NCBI GenBank assembly: GCA_964565705.1
Contig: CAZMGD010000004.1
Location: forward strand, 5,765 to 69,764
Source of the DNA: CAZMGD01 sp964565705
GTDB lineage: Bacteria; Actinomycetota; Acidimicrobiia; Acidimicrobiales; Ilumatobacteraceae
Length of the DNA: 64,000 bases
Reading direction: 5' to 3'
Shown: one piece after another, positions 33,664 to 42,329 of the stretch
Position numbering within the stretch: the first letter of the stretch is position 1
Layout: the number at the start of each line of letters is the position of its first letter
Notes under the pieces: model-generated
Databases searched by the model: none
Seen by the model: only the letters and a program-made list of their open reading frames with translations
What the model was told of the DNA's origin: nothing
Position numbers and translations under genes: made by a program

Positions 33664-33713
33664 ATTCACAAACCGGTCCGCTGGCCCCCGCATCGCCACA
33701 GGAGATTTGCGAC

Positions 33714-34019
33714 GTGTCGATCCTCGCGTCCACCCTCGCCCTCGCCAACGCTGATTACGACTGGCGGCGAGACGCCATCTGCCGGGACACCGATCCCGAC
33801 CTGTTCTTCCCGGTCGGGACCACTGGCAATGCGCTGGTCCAGATCGAGCGGGCCCGGCAGGTGTGCTTCGAGTGCACCGTGCGGGTGGAGTGTCTGGAGT
33901 TCGCGCTCGAGACCAACCAGGATGCCGGCATCTGGGGTGGCACCTCGGAGGAGGAGCGGCGCGTGATCCGCCGGCGCATCGCCGCCCGCAACAAGGCTGC
34001 GGCGATCGCCCCGGTCTGA
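33714..34019 (+). CDS. whiB1: WhiB-family Fe-S regulator, WhiB1-like
   Basis: A 101-residue WhiB protein. Four Cys bind a [4Fe-4S] cluster: AICRDTD, then VCFECTVRVECLEF. GIWGGTSEEERR is the WhiB G[VI]WGG turn, followed by a basic tail (IRRRIAARNK) that contacts DNA or the sigma factor. The block DLFFPVG(T)TGNAL matches WhiB1, the essential nitric-oxide-sensitive member that binds the principal sigma factor. The GTG at 33714 is chosen over upstream in-frame ATGs at 33597 and 33654 because AGGAGA lies eight bases upstream and WhiB1 proteins start near here. A terminator follows at 34044. Confidence 0.88.
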   Translation: MSILASTLALANADYDWRRDAICRDTDPDLFFPVGTTGNALVQIERARQVCFECTVRVECLEFALETNQDAGIWGGTSEEERRVIRRRIAARNKAAAIAPV

Positions 34020-34043
34020 CCCGAACCCTGATCGAATCTCCGG

Positions 34044-34067
34044 AGGCCCTGCCCGACGGCGGGGCCT
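34044..34067 (+). terminator. Terminator after whiB
   Basis: Ten-base stem AGGCCCTGCC / GGCGGGGCCT (one T-G pair) with a CGAC loop, 24 bases past the whiB stop, followed by T-containing sequence (TCGCATGTTC). A typical intrinsic terminator for a GC-rich genome. Confidence 0.65.
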
Positions 34068-34134
34068 TCGCATGTTCCGGCGCCCTCGTGATGCGCCATG
34101 CTGACCCTGGACGCACGCGACGAGGGGGGAGACG

Positions 34135-35004
34135 ATGACGGGCTGGCAGCACTTCGCCGACGGGTTCGGCCTGCCGGAGACGCCACGCTGGCGCAACGGT
34201 GAGCTGTGGATCTCGGACATGTGGGCGCACACGGTCTGGCGCTTCGACGAGCCCGGAGCGCGCACGCTGGTGCACCGCTTCGCCGACGACGATCCGGGCG
34301 GGCTCGGCTGGCTGCCGAACGGCGACCTGCTGGTCGTCGGGATGGAAGGCCGCTGCGTGTACCGGTTGGCGCCGGGCACCGAGCCGCAGGTGCACGCCGA
34401 CCTGTCCGCGTTCACCGACTGGCCGGTCAACGACATGATCGTGCGCGACGACGGCACGGCATGGGTCTCGGGCTTCGGGTACGACATGTGGCACGGCGCG
34501 CCGGCCACACCGACCAGCCTGTTCCGCATCACGCCAACGGGCGACGTCAGCCCGGCCGCCGACGACCTCCTCTCCCCGAACGGCATGGCCTTGTCGGCGG
34601 ACGAGCGCACGCTCACGCTGGCCGAGAGCGGCGGCGGGCGACTCGTCCAGTTCGACGTCGAGGACGACGGCACGCTCACCCGCCGGCGGATCCTCGCCGA
34701 GCCCGAAGCGGCGCCCGGAGCCAGGTTCGCGCCGCCGGACGGCATCTGCACCGACGCCGAGGGCGGCGTGTGGATGGCCGATCCACTCGGCGGACGGGTG
34801 CTGCGGGTGGACGCCGATGGCGCGACCACCGACGTGCTCGACGTCGGCGTGCCGATCGCGTTCGCCTGCGCGCTCGGAGGTGCCGACCGGCGGACCCTGT
34901 TCGCCTGCGTCGGGATCGAGCGCTCGAAGCCGCAGTGGTCCGGCGTCGGCACCGGCACGATCATCGCCACCACGGTTGCGATCCCCGGCGCCGGCAAGCC
35001 CTGA
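34135..35004 (+). CDS. SMP-30/gluconolactonase family protein
   Basis: A 289-residue six-bladed beta-propeller protein. LPETPRWRNGELWISDM starts the fold with the metal-binding Glu, NDMIVRDDGTAWVSGFGYD carries the Asn, LSPNGMALSADERTL the second Asn and PPDGICTDAEGGVWMADPLG the Asp region. The family hydrolyses sugar lactones or other lactones. Substrate unknown. A GGGGGGAG site lies before the ATG. No signal peptide. Confidence 0.87.
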   Translation: MTGWQHFADGFGLPETPRWRNGELWISDMWAHTVWRFDEPGARTLVHRFADDDPGGLGWLPNGDLLVVGMEGRCVYRLAPGTEPQVHADLSAFTDWPVNDMIVRDDGTAWVSGFGYDMWHGAPATPTSLFRITPTGDVSPAADDLLSPNGMALSADERTLTLAESGGGRLVQFDVEDDGTLTRRRILAEPEAAPGARFAPPDGICTDAEGGVWMADPLGGRVLRVDADGATTDVLDVGVPIAFACALGGADRRTLFACVGIERSKPQWSGVGTGTIIATTVAIPGAGKP

Positions 35005-35401
35005 CGGCCCGGCTCGCCGCTGACCGCCCGCACGCTGCGCTACTACGCGTCGCTGCAACTCATCGACCCACCGATCACCCGCCAGGGTCAGGCGGCCCGC
35101 TACACCGAGCGCCACGTCGAGCAGTTGGAGGTCATCCGCCGCCGGCTGCGTGCGCCCGAGGTGGGCGAGGCCGGCGCGCTTCGCCGGGCTGCGGGCCGAG
35201 ATCGCTGCCTATGACGGCCGCGACGTCGTCGCTGCGGAACGTGCTCGCCTCGTCGGCGGATGGGCCGAGCGCGTCGCCGCCTTCCTCGACGGAGCCGACG
35301 CCGCCGGTGCCAAGGCCCTTGCCGCCAAGCTGGCCGCGGCCGTCACCGGCGGCGATGCCGCCTGGACCGACCTCGTCCAGTGGTGCGCCGGCCCGATCTG
35401 A
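35005..35401 (+). pseudogene. MerR-family regulator remnant
   Basis: Directly after the SMP-30 stop, and in its frame, the sequence reads LTARTLRYYASLQLIDPPIT then RYTERHVEQLEVIRRRLRA, a MerR HTH and wing lacking its first dozen residues and any start codon. It soon loses frame (stop near 35214). The next frame continues RFAGLRAEIAAYDGRDVVAA, AERVAAFLDGADAAG and ends WTDLVQWCAGPI at 35401, plausibly the former C-terminal half. A missing start plus a frameshift near 35150-35190 indicate a pseudogene. A scaffold error is less likely since flanks are intact. Confidence 0.65.
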
Positions 35402-35419
35402 GAGAACACCCGCCGCTGA

Positions 35420-35854
35420 TCAGAACTGGACACCCCACGTGTCCGTCTGCGGCGTCACCGTGAAGCGGCGGCCCGTCACCTCCTCGGCGACGATGCGCAC
35501 GAAGCGGTGCTTGGGTGCCGCGTTCCAGGGGTAGAGCGGCAGGTCGAGGGCGGCGAACAGCTCGTCGGGGTGCTCGATCTCCACGGCGTGGCCCTTGACC
35601 ACGACGCTCCACGCGTCGCCGTCGATCACGCCGTCGGCCTCGAACGCGACCGCGACGCCGAGCACGGCGGCGGCGAGCTTGGTGCCCTCCGCGGTTCGGA
35701 ACACGATCGACTCGCCGTCGACGACGTAGTTCACGGGGAAGATGTCGGGTCGGTTCATGATCGAGATGCCGAGCCGACCGACCTGTTCCCAGCCGAGTGC
35801 CTCCCAGCACCCCGCCTCGTCGAGGATGGTCGTGGTGTTCAGGTCCGAGCTCAT
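35420..35854 (-). CDS. Pyridoxamine 5'-phosphate oxidase-like flavin-binding protein
   Basis: A 144-residue split-barrel protein. VGRLGISIMNRPDIFPVNYV and SIVFRTAEGTKLAAAVLG are typical of actinobacterial PNPOx-like proteins that bind FMN or F420 or heme. The C-terminal half (SVVVKGHAVEIEHPDEL, HRFVRIVAEEVTGRRF) completes the barrel. The enzymatic reaction is unknown; true PNPOx activity is doubtful. The ATG at 35854 fits the family N-terminus. It is oriented opposite to the MerR remnant. Confidence 0.8.
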   Translation of the reverse strand: MSSDLNTTTILDEAGCWEALGWEQVGRLGISIMNRPDIFPVNYVVDGESIVFRTAEGTKLAAAVLGVAVAFEADGVIDGDAWSVVVKGHAVEIEHPDELFAALDLPLYPWNAAPKHRFVRIVAEEVTGRRFTVTPQTDTWGVQF

Positions 35855-35982
35855 GGGACCATGATTCCCCACCTGCGGTCGCCTGGCCATGGACCAAGGT
35901 CCCGAAGTCGTACCGGTGTCAGAACGTCGCCCTCGCCGACCCCACCTGGCGAGTGCAAGGGTTCTGCCACCTCGTCGCCCGC

Positions 35983-36022
35983 GAGCTCGGCGAGCTCAGG
36001 CGCCGCAGCGAGCGCAGCGAGC
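35983..36022 (-). repeat. Dispersed intergenic repeat, partial reverse copy
   Basis: Read on the minus strand this 40-base stretch (GCTCGCTGCGCTCGCTG, then GCGCCTGAGCTCGCCGA) matches the first part of copies at 24082 and 39964. It abuts the 3' end of pdtaS (stop 36025-36027). The rest of the gap (35855-35982) shows only a GGGACC/GGTCCC inverted pair. Confidence 0.6.
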
Positions 36023-36024
36023 AG

Positions 36025-37524
36025 CTAGGCAAGGCTGATCGTGAGATCGACGACAGCGCCGTCACCGGGGCGCACCCGGTCGAGGCCGGCTTCCTCGAAG
36101 TCAGCGGCGTTGCCCGCGCGCATCTCGATCGTGCCGCCGAGCTCGGTGGTGACGAGCGTGCGGACGATCGACAGCCCGAGGCCGGTGTCGCTGTTGACGT
36201 CGAAGCCGGGTTCCAGGCCGCGCCCGTCGTTGACGACGCGGATCTGCATCTTGCCGTCGGCGTTGGTCAGGCGCACGACCACGGTGCCGCCGAGACTGCC
36301 CTCGGGGAACCCGTGGTCGACCGCGTTCTGCAGCAGCTCGGTCAGCACGACCGACAGCGGCGTGGCGATGTTGGCCGGCAGCCGGCCGCCGTCGCCCTGG
36401 ACGACGAAGCGGATCGGCCGGTCCGGCGACTGCAGCCCCTCCTCGGCGAGGCGCATCAGCGGGCGGACGATCTCGATGAACGCGACGTCGTCGCCGGGCT
36501 CTCGCGACAGCGTCTCGTGGACGAGCGCGATCGTACGGATCCGGCGCACGCTCTCGGCCACGGCAGCCTTGGCCTCGGGCGAGGTGAGGCGGCGACCCTG
36601 CAGGCGCAGCAGCGACGAGATCGTCTGCAGGTTGTTCTTCACCCGGTGGTGGATCTCGCGGATCGTCGCGTCCTTGGAGAGCAGCAGCCGGTCGCGGCGG
36701 CGCAGCTCGGTGACGTCGCGGATCAGCAGCACCCCACCGCTGACCCGCTGGTCGACACCGGTACCGACGACGATCGGGATGCAGCGGGCGAGGAGGGTGA
36801 CGTCAGCGGTCTGGTCGAACTCCTCGATGACCGGTTCGCGACGCTCGTAGGCCTGGCGGACCGGGCCCTCGTTGAAGCCGAGCTCGACCAGGGTCTGGCC
36901 GCCGGCATTCGAGTTGATGCCGACGCGGTGCAGCGCCGACACCGCGTTCGGGGAGGCGAACCGCACGCGCGCCGCTTCGTCGAGCACCATCACGCCGTCG
37001 CCGACGCGGGGCGCCGCGCTGCTGTCCGCGACCTTGCCATCGAAGGGGAAGTTGCCCTCGGCGATCATCGCCGCGAACCGCTCGAAGATGCCGAGGTAGG
37101 TGCGCTCCAGCTCGCCGGGCTGGCGCCCGGTGCGCGTGGACCATTCGCGGCTCAGCACGGCGATGACCCGCGTGCCGGCACGCACCGGGATGGCGAGTAT
37201 CCGGGTGGGCTCGGGGTTGCCCTCCACCTCGATCTCGCCCTCGACGATCTGGCCGCTCTCGTAGGTGCGGACCAGGACGGGCCGTTCGGTGTCGTTGGCG
37301 GTTTCGCCCACCCAGTCGCGGTGGTACAGGGTCTGGCCGGTGGCCGGGCGGACCTGACCGATGACGAGCCACTGGTCGTCGGTGGTGCGCACGTAGAGCA
37401 GCAAGTCGGTGAAGCAGAGGTCAGCGAGCATGCCCCACTCACCGACGAGCTGCTGGAGGTGCGCGCTCTCGTCGCGAGTGAGATCCGTGCGCTGCTTGAT
37501 CAGTTCACCGAGGGTCGTCGCCAT
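36025..37524 (-). CDS. pdtaS: PdtaS-type sensor histidine kinase
   Basis: A 499-residue cytoplasmic HisKA_2 kinase without membrane segments. A GAF-type domain covers about residues 1-150 and a PAS domain about 165-280. The phospho-acceptor is in EIHHRVKNNLQTISSLLRLQ (His about residue 297), followed by a HATPase domain with ELLQNAVDHGFPEG, DGRGLEPGF and GLGLSIVRTL. The domain order matches PdtaS, which in mycobacteria signals to the RNA-binding antiterminator PdtaR. PdtaR is not seen in this window. The ATG at 37524 lies 24 bases past the stop of the preceding ATPase gene, so one transcript is possible. Confidence 0.87.
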   Translation of the reverse strand: MATTLGELIKQRTDLTRDESAHLQQLVGEWGMLADLCFTDLLLYVRTTDDQWLVIGQVRPATGQTLYHRDWVGETANDTERPVLVRTYESGQIVEGEIEVEGNPEPTRILAIPVRAGTRVIAVLSREWSTRTGRQPGELERTYLGIFERFAAMIAEGNFPFDGKVADSSAAPRVGDGVMVLDEAARVRFASPNAVSALHRVGINSNAGGQTLVELGFNEGPVRQAYERREPVIEEFDQTADVTLLARCIPIVVGTGVDQRVSGGVLLIRDVTELRRRDRLLLSKDATIREIHHRVKNNLQTISSLLRLQGRRLTSPEAKAAVAESVRRIRTIALVHETLSREPGDDVAFIEIVRPLMRLAEEGLQSPDRPIRFVVQGDGGRLPANIATPLSVVLTELLQNAVDHGFPEGSLGGTVVVRLTNADGKMQIRVVNDGRGLEPGFDVNSDTGLGLSIVRTLVTTELGGTIEMRAGNAADFEEAGLDRVRPGDGAVVDLTISLA

Positions 37525-37548
37525 AGGTATGCAGAGTCTGCCCCACCT

Positions 37549-38685
37549 TCATCGCCACAGATGCGCACCCAGTGTGAACAGTCCGCTGAGATCGTGCACG
37601 TCGGACTCCAGCGCCGGCGCCGTGACGACGACAGGCGCCAGCCTGGCCAGCTCAGCGCGCCGCTCCGCCTCGCGCTTGGCGACCACGACGATGTCCTGGA
37701 AGCCGGTTGCCACCGCCGTCAGCACGTCGCACACCGTCGCCGCGTCGGCGCCCGCGGACCTCGCCACCTTGCGGATCCACGCGCGGTCGACGACGCCGGC
37801 GGCGAGTGCAGATGCGGACTTGGCCGCGCCGCGGTCGCGCATCGCCGCCGGCAGCATGCGGTTCAGGATCACCGCACCGAGGTCGAGGTGTCGGCGGCTG
37901 AGCTCTTCGGCGAAGTACCGGGCCTCGTGCACCGGCGCCGCCTCCGGGGTGCTGACGACGAGGAACGTGGTGCGGGGGTCGGTCAGCAACGCCTCGACCT
38001 CTCGCGACCGGGCGACGAAGCCGGCCTCCATCCTCTGAAAGAGGGTGAACAGCTCACCGATGTCTTGCAGGAAGCGGGCGCCGAGCACCTTGTCCGCCAC
38101 CTGGTAGAAGGGCTTCGACGCCATCGTGAACAGGCGCGAGCGGTACGGAACGGTGATCCAGCGCAAGAGCTTGCTGGCGAAGAAGTCGGCCATCCGGCCC
38201 GGCGCGTCGAGCAGGTCGAGCGCGTTGCGGGACGGTGGCGTGTCGACGATCACGAGGTCGTAGCGGCCGCTGGCGTGCACCTCGTGCAGGCGCTCCATCG
38301 CGATGTAGTCGTGGCTGTTGACGAACCGGGCGGTGATGTTCTCGTAGAGCGGGTTCGTCAGGAGACCCTCGCGCACGGTCGCGTCCGGCGCGTGGCGACG
38401 GATCAGGTCGTCCCAGCCGGCCTTGGTGTCGAGCATCGCCGCCCACAGCTCGCCCCGTGCCGATCCCTCCAGCTCGATGCGGGTCTCGGCGTTGCCGAAC
38501 GCGGCGAGGCCGAGCGCGTTGGCCAGCCGGCGGGCGGGGTCCACGGTCAGCACCAGCACCTTGCCACCAAGGTGCGTGGCGGCCATCACACCGAGGGCCG
38601 CTGCGGTCGTCGTCTTGCCGACACCCCCCGAGCCGCAGACGATGACCATCTCCCGCGACGCCAGCAGCTCGTCGAGGGCGGGCAT
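37549..38685 (-). CDS. ArsA-like P-loop ATPase (second of pair)
   Basis: A 378-residue anion-transporting ATPase family protein. Deviant Walker A CGSGGVGKTTTAAALG (about residue 18), DPARRLANALGL switch region, VDTPPSRNALDLLD (switch II), and RWITVPYRSRL. Pairs of such ATPases are common in actinobacteria and are not arsenic pumps; the role is unknown. The ATG at 38685 touches the stop of its partner (single-base overlap). It precedes pdtaS. Confidence 0.82.
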   Translation of the reverse strand: MPALDELLASREMVIVCGSGGVGKTTTAAALGVMAATHLGGKVLVLTVDPARRLANALGLAAFGNAETRIELEGSARGELWAAMLDTKAGWDDLIRRHAPDATVREGLLTNPLYENITARFVNSHDYIAMERLHEVHASGRYDLVIVDTPPSRNALDLLDAPGRMADFFASKLLRWITVPYRSRLFTMASKPFYQVADKVLGARFLQDIGELFTLFQRMEAGFVARSREVEALLTDPRTTFLVVSTPEAAPVHEARYFAEELSRRHLDLGAVILNRMLPAAMRDRGAAKSASALAAGVVDRAWIRKVARSAGADAATVCDVLTAVATGFQDIVVVAKREAERRAELARLAPVVVTAPALESDVHDLSGLFTLGAHLWR

Positions 38686-39611
38686 CAGGCGTCGCGCTCG
38701 AGTGAGTCGTCGAGGTGCTCAGCCACCTGCTGCACCGCCCGACGGCCGGTCGCGCGGGTGAACAGCTCGGGCACCTGCAACAGCGGCACGCCGTCGGGCA
38801 GGCGTTCGGCGAGGGATGCGAGGTGACCTCCGGCGAGGTCGCCGCGCGCGAGGGACAACCGGGTGGCCTCCATGACCGTGTGCACCTTCGGCCCGGCGAG
38901 CTCGGCCAGGAGTGCGGATGGGTTCGCCGCCTGCAGCTGCTCGAACACCTCGCACTGGTGCTCGTCGAACAGCTCGGGCATCACGCGGTTGACGATGACG
39001 GCGGCGACGTCGACCTCGGTCTGGGTCCGAACCTTGTCGACGAGGTCGACGGTCTCGTTGACCGGCATCTCCTCCGGGGTGGTCACGACGACGAGCCCGG
39101 TGACTGCCGGATCGTCGAGCAGCTCGAGCATCCACTTCGTCTGGTCGCGGATCAGGCCGACCTTGACCAGCTCGGTGATCGCCCGCGGCGCGTCGATCTG
39201 GCCGACGATGTGACCGCTCGCCTCGGCGTCGACGACGACGAGGTCGTAGTGGCGCTCGCGCACCTCGTAGCAGAGCTTGCCGACGGCGAGGATCTCCTTC
39301 ACGCCGGGAGCGGCGTCGGCGACGAAGTCGAACGTGCGCGCCAGCGGGCCGATGCGGCCGACGAACGGCACGCGGACGAACAGGCGGAGGTACTCGCGCA
39401 GCGAGTCCTCCGTGTTCATCGCCATGCCGAACAGCTCGGCGTTGCCCGGCACGCGGCGGGGCTCGAACTCGAACGGCGGCTGATCGAAGGCGGCGGAGAG
39501 CGCGCCCTTCGCATCCATCTCGCAGACGAGTACGCGGGCGCCGCGCTGGGCAGCCAGTTGGGCGAGTGCAGCCGCGACCGTCGTCTTGCCGACGCCGCCC
39601 TTGCCCGTCAC
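38685..39611 (-). CDS. ArsA-like P-loop ATPase (first of pair), start uncertain
   Basis: At least 308 residues. Walker A is GKGGVGKTTVAAAL and it begins only two residues after the first standard start (GTG at 39611). The first beta strand that should precede it (LLSRRLLFVTGKGG) is encoded upstream, but no ATG, GTG or TTG exists in that open stretch. Translation may begin at a CTG near 39640-39660 or there is a local error. VVVDAEASGHIVGQIDAP and LVVVTTPEEMPVNE are family landmarks. It is followed by its paralogue and preceded by DUF3107. Confidence 0.75.
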   Translation of the reverse strand: MTGKGGVGKTTVAAALAQLAAQRGARVLVCEMDAKGALSAAFDQPPFEFEPRRVPGNAELFGMAMNTEDSLREYLRLFVRVPFVGRIGPLARTFDFVADAAPGVKEILAVGKLCYEVRERHYDLVVVDAEASGHIVGQIDAPRAITELVKVGLIRDQTKWMLELLDDPAVTGLVVVTTPEEMPVNETVDLVDKVRTQTEVDVAAVIVNRVMPELFDEHQCEVFEQLQAANPSALLAELAGPKVHTVMEATRLSLARGDLAGGHLASLAERLPDGVPLLQVPELFTRATGRRAVQQVAEHLDDSLERDA

Positions 39612-39666
39612 GAACAGGAGGCGCCGCGACAGCAGATCGCCCGGCAGGTGCCCGGCGGTCAGTGCG

Positions 39667-39900
39667 TCAGCCCCCGAAGCCGATGCGCCGGCCGGCGTCG
39701 CCGCCGCCGATCTCGACGTAGGCGATCTTCGCCGCTGGCACTGCCGTGGTGCGGCCTTTCTTGTCGTCGAGCCACAGCACGTCGACGGCCCCCGACAGCG
39801 CTGCTTCGACCTGCTTGCGCACGACCTCGCGGTCGGCGTCCTCGGCGAGCTCGATGCTCAGCTCACGGGGGGATTGGGTCACGCCAATGCGTACGTCCAC
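39667..39900 (-). CDS. DUF3107 family protein
   Basis: A 77-residue protein (VDVRIGVTQSPRELSIELAE, then AVDVLWLDDKKGRTTAVPAAKIAYVEIG) matching the small actinobacterial DUF3107 family. It begins at the GTG at 39900, with AGGAGA about nine bases upstream. Function unknown. It lies just before the ArsA-like pair, a neighbourhood seen in other actinobacteria. Confidence 0.8.
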   Translation of the reverse strand: MDVRIGVTQSPRELSIELAEDADREVVRKQVEAALSGAVDVLWLDDKKGRTTAVPAAKIAYVEIGGGDAGRRIGFGG

Positions 39901-39963
39901 TGAAGGATCTCCTGGAGAAGTCGTGCCCCAGCACGGTACCGGGTCTGGCAGGCCGTTCTGCTG

Positions 39964-40096
39964 GCTCGCTGCGCTCGCTGTCTGCGCCTGAGCTCGCCGA
40001 CCTCGGCTCGCTTCGCTCGCGGTGGAGTCGGCTGCGGCGCAGGTTCGTGGCAGCGCTCGCTGTGTCCGGGTAGCTCGCTGCGCTCGCGAAGCCTCG
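39964..40096 (+). repeat. Dispersed intergenic repeat, copy B
   Basis: About 133 bases aligned with 24082-24209, sharing the blocks GCTGCGCTCGCTGTCTGCGC, GGCTGCGGCGCAGG and GCTCGCTGCGCTCGCGAAGC. It occupies the gap 39901-40116 between DUF3107 (starts 39900) and guaB (ends 40117). Just left of it CGGGTCTGGCA then GTTCTGCTGG also occurs at 1370. Confidence 0.75.
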
Positions 40097-40116
40097 CCGA
40101 CCCGGCTCCCAGCGAG

Positions 40117-41616
40117 CTATCCACGCTGGTAGTTCGGCGCTTCCTTCGTGATCGTGACGTCGTGGGGGTGGCTCTCTTCGCGACCGGCGGTCGTGACCCT
40201 CATGAACCTCGCTCCGGTGCGCAGTGCCTCGAGCGTGTCGGCGCCGGCGTAGCCCATGCCGCTGCGGAGACCGCCGACGAGCTGGTGCACGACGTCGCCG
40301 ATCCGGCCGGCGTAGGGCACCCGGCCCTCGATGCCCTCGGGAACGAGCTTGTTGGTGCCGGTGCCCGGACCCTGTCCGCTGCCGTAGCGATCGGCGCCGA
40401 GGCCCTGCATCGCGCCGAGCGAACCCATTCCCCGGTACGTCTTGTAGCGGCGCCCCTCGAACAGCTCCAGCTCGCCCGGCGCCTCGTCGGTGCCGGCCAG
40501 CAGCGAGCCGAGCATCACCGTCGTGGCACCGGCAGCGATCGCCTTCACGAGGTCGCCGCTGTAGGCGATGCCGCCGTCGGCGATCACGGGGATGTCGCGG
40601 TGCCGGGCCGCCTGGGCGGCGAAGTAGACGGCAGAAAGCTGCGGCATGCCGGCGCCGCTGATGACGCGGGTGGTGCAGATCGAGCCGGCGCCGACGCCGA
40701 CCTTGACCGCGTCCGCACCTGCCTTCGCCAGTGCCTCCACACCGTCCTCGGTCACGACGTTGCCGGCCACCACGGGCAGGTCGGGCCAGCCGGCCTTGAT
40801 CCGCTGGATCGCCTTCACCACGCCGGCCGAGTGACCGTGCGCGGTGTCGATGACGATCGCGTCCACACCCATCGCCGCCAGCGCCTCCGCCCGCGGCTCC
40901 AGGTCGTCGCCGACGCCGACCGCAGCGGCGACGCGCAGGCGGCCGGCGCCGTCCTGGGCCGCGTTCGGGTAGTCCTGCCGCTTCTGGATGTCCTTGACCG
41001 TGATCAGCCCGGCGAGGCGTCCGTCCTCGTCGACCAGCGGCAGCTTCTCGATGCGGTACTGCTGCAGCAGTGCCTTGGCCTGCTCGATCGACGTGCCCAC
41101 CGCGGCGGTGACGAGATGCTCGGACGTCATGAAGTCGCGAACAGGCCGGCTCTGGTCGGAAGTCGAACAGAAGCGGATGTCGCGGTTGGTGAGGATCCCG
41201 ACGAGGCGACCGTCGGCGTCGGTGATCGGCACGCCGCTGAACCGGAAGCGGGCCATGAGGGCCTCGGCGTCGCCGAGCGCGGCGTCGGCGCGCAGCGTCA
41301 CCGGGTCGGTGATCATCCCACTCTGGCTGCGCTTCACGCGCTGCACCTCGGCGGCCTGATCCTCCACGGTCAGGTTGCGGTGGATGACGCCGATGCCGCC
41401 GTGGCGGGCCATCGCGATCGCCGTCGGCGCCTCGGTGACCTTGTCCATCGCCGCCGACACGACGGGGACGGCGAGCTCGATCTCGCCCGCGAAGCGTGCG
41501 GTCAGGTCGACCGCGCCGGGCAGCACCTCGGAGAAGCCGGGAACGACGACGACGTCGTCGAACGTCAGCGCCTCGTAGTGGTTGAAGAACTGGTCGCGGG
41601 TCGGGGTGTCAGGCAT
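40117..41616 (-). CDS. guaB: IMP dehydrogenase
   Basis: A 499-residue IMPDH that oxidises IMP to XMP, the committed step to GMP. Landmarks: [15 protein letters not shown] at the N-terminus, two CBS domains (about residues 105-215), the catalytic loop [15 protein letters not shown] with the active Cys, [18 protein letters not shown], and the flap [12 protein letters not shown]. It is the last gene of the purine operon, and its ATG at 41616 overlaps purN by eight bases. GAAGGAG lies upstream of the ATG. Confidence 0.95.
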   Translation of the reverse strand: MPDTPTRDQFFNHYEALTFDDVVVVPGFSEVLPGAVDLTARFAGEIELAVPVVSAAMDKVTEAPTAIAMARHGGIGVIHRNLTVEDQAAEVQRVKRSQSGMITDPVTLRADAALGDAEALMARFRFSGVPITDADGRLVGILTNRDIRFCSTSDQSRPVRDFMTSEHLVTAAVGTSIEQAKALLQQYRIEKLPLVDEDGRLAGLITVKDIQKRQDYPNAAQDGAGRLRVAAAVGVGDDLEPRAEALAAMGVDAIVIDTAHGHSAGVVKAIQRIKAGWPDLPVVAGNVVTEDGVEALAKAGADAVKVGVGAGSICTTRVISGAGMPQLSAVYFAAQAARHRDIPVIADGGIAYSGDLVKAIAAGATTVMLGSLLAGTDEAPGELELFEGRRYKTYRGMGSLGAMQGLGADRYGSGQGPGTGTNKLVPEGIEGRVPYAGRIGDVVHQLVGGLRSGMGYAGADTLEALRTGARFMRVTTAGREESHPHDVTITKEAPNYQRG

Positions 41617-42217
41617 GTGCTCGCTCCTTCGTGGCGACGAGTGTGGCCAGGGTGCTGACCAGGAGGGTGTGTTCGGTGGTGTGGACGCGGGCGGCGAGCT
41701 CGTCGAGGGTCTCGCCATCGTGGATCGGCACCTCGGCGGTTGCAAGGACGGGACCGTCGTCGACGCCCTCGCCGGGCACGAGGTGCACCATCACGCCGGT
41801 GCGGGTGCGCCGCCCGGCCTCGGCTTCGGCATGGGCCCGCTCGATGGCGTGGGTGCCGGGTAGCTCGCCGGGCAGCGCCGGGTGGAGGTTGACGACGCGG
41901 TTCGGGAAGTGGCCGAGGAAGTCCATCGTGAGGATGCGCATCCAGCCGGCGAGCACGACCCAGTCGGGCCGGGCCTCGCCGACCAGGGCGGCCAGGCGGG
42001 TGTCGTAGTCGGTACGAGCCTCGCCGGCTCGGCGTTCCAGAACGGCGGTGGGCACCCCGGCCGCGGCGGCGCGCTCGAGCGCCGTGACGGCGGGCAGGTT
42101 GGACGCGACGAGCACGACGTCCGCGTCGAGCCGACCCGCCGCCGTTGCGTCGAGGATCGCTTGCAGGTTCGTCCCGCTGCCGCTGACCAGCACCGCCAAC
42201 CGCGCGCGGGCGTTCAC
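41609..42217 (-). CDS. purN: Phosphoribosylglycinamide formyltransferase
   Basis: A 202-residue 10-formyl-THF-dependent GAR transformylase. [13 protein letters not shown] opens the phosphate site; VNLHPALPG (catalytic His region) and GVDDGPVLA (Asp) complete the Asn-His-Asp set. The GTG at 42217 is chosen since [11 protein letters not shown] starts there. Its AGAGG site sits within the left arm of the hairpin at 42229-42320. Upstream lies purDM with a 112-base gap, the largest in the operon. Confidence 0.93.
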   Translation of the reverse strand: MNARARLAVLVSGSGTNLQAILDATAAGRLDADVVLVASNLPAVTALERAAAAGVPTAVLERRAGEARTDYDTRLAALVGEARPDWVVLAGWMRILTMDFLGHFPNRVVNLHPALPGELPGTHAIERAHAEAEAGRRTRTGVMVHLVPGEGVDDGPVLATAEVPIHDGETLDELAARVHTTEHTLLVSTLATLVATKERAHA

Positions 42218-42228
42218 GCGTGTCCGCC

Positions 42229-42320
42229 TCTGTGTGACTGGACCGTTCTGTGTGAACCGCGCCACTGGCGACCTGGCTCGCAGCCGTCTGTGTTCACACA
42301 GACCCGGGACGTCACACAGA
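42229..42320. promoter_or_regulatory. Long imperfect hairpin between purDM and purN
   Basis: Arms 42229-42257 and 42292-42320 are 29 bases each. The outer ten (TCTGTGTGAC) and inner eleven (TCTGTGTGAAC) pair exactly around an eight-base mismatched bubble, with a 34-base loop. TCTGTGTGA thus occurs four times, in two mirrored pairs. The left arm covers the purN ribosome binding site. It could be a repressor operator, an attenuator or an RNA switch. Confidence 0.7.
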
Positions 42321-42329
42321 CCTGGACAC

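Noticed and set aside
35797..38826. Long plus-strand open frame opposite pdtaS and the ArsA-like genes
   Set aside because: Composition is His/Arg/Val-rich antisense shadow; the minus strand has clear kinase and ATPase motifs.
37549..39611. Arsenic efflux system from the two ArsA-like ATPases
   Set aside because: No ArsB, ArsD or ArsR gene is nearby; such ATPase pairs beside DUF3107 are common in actinobacteria without arsenic genes.
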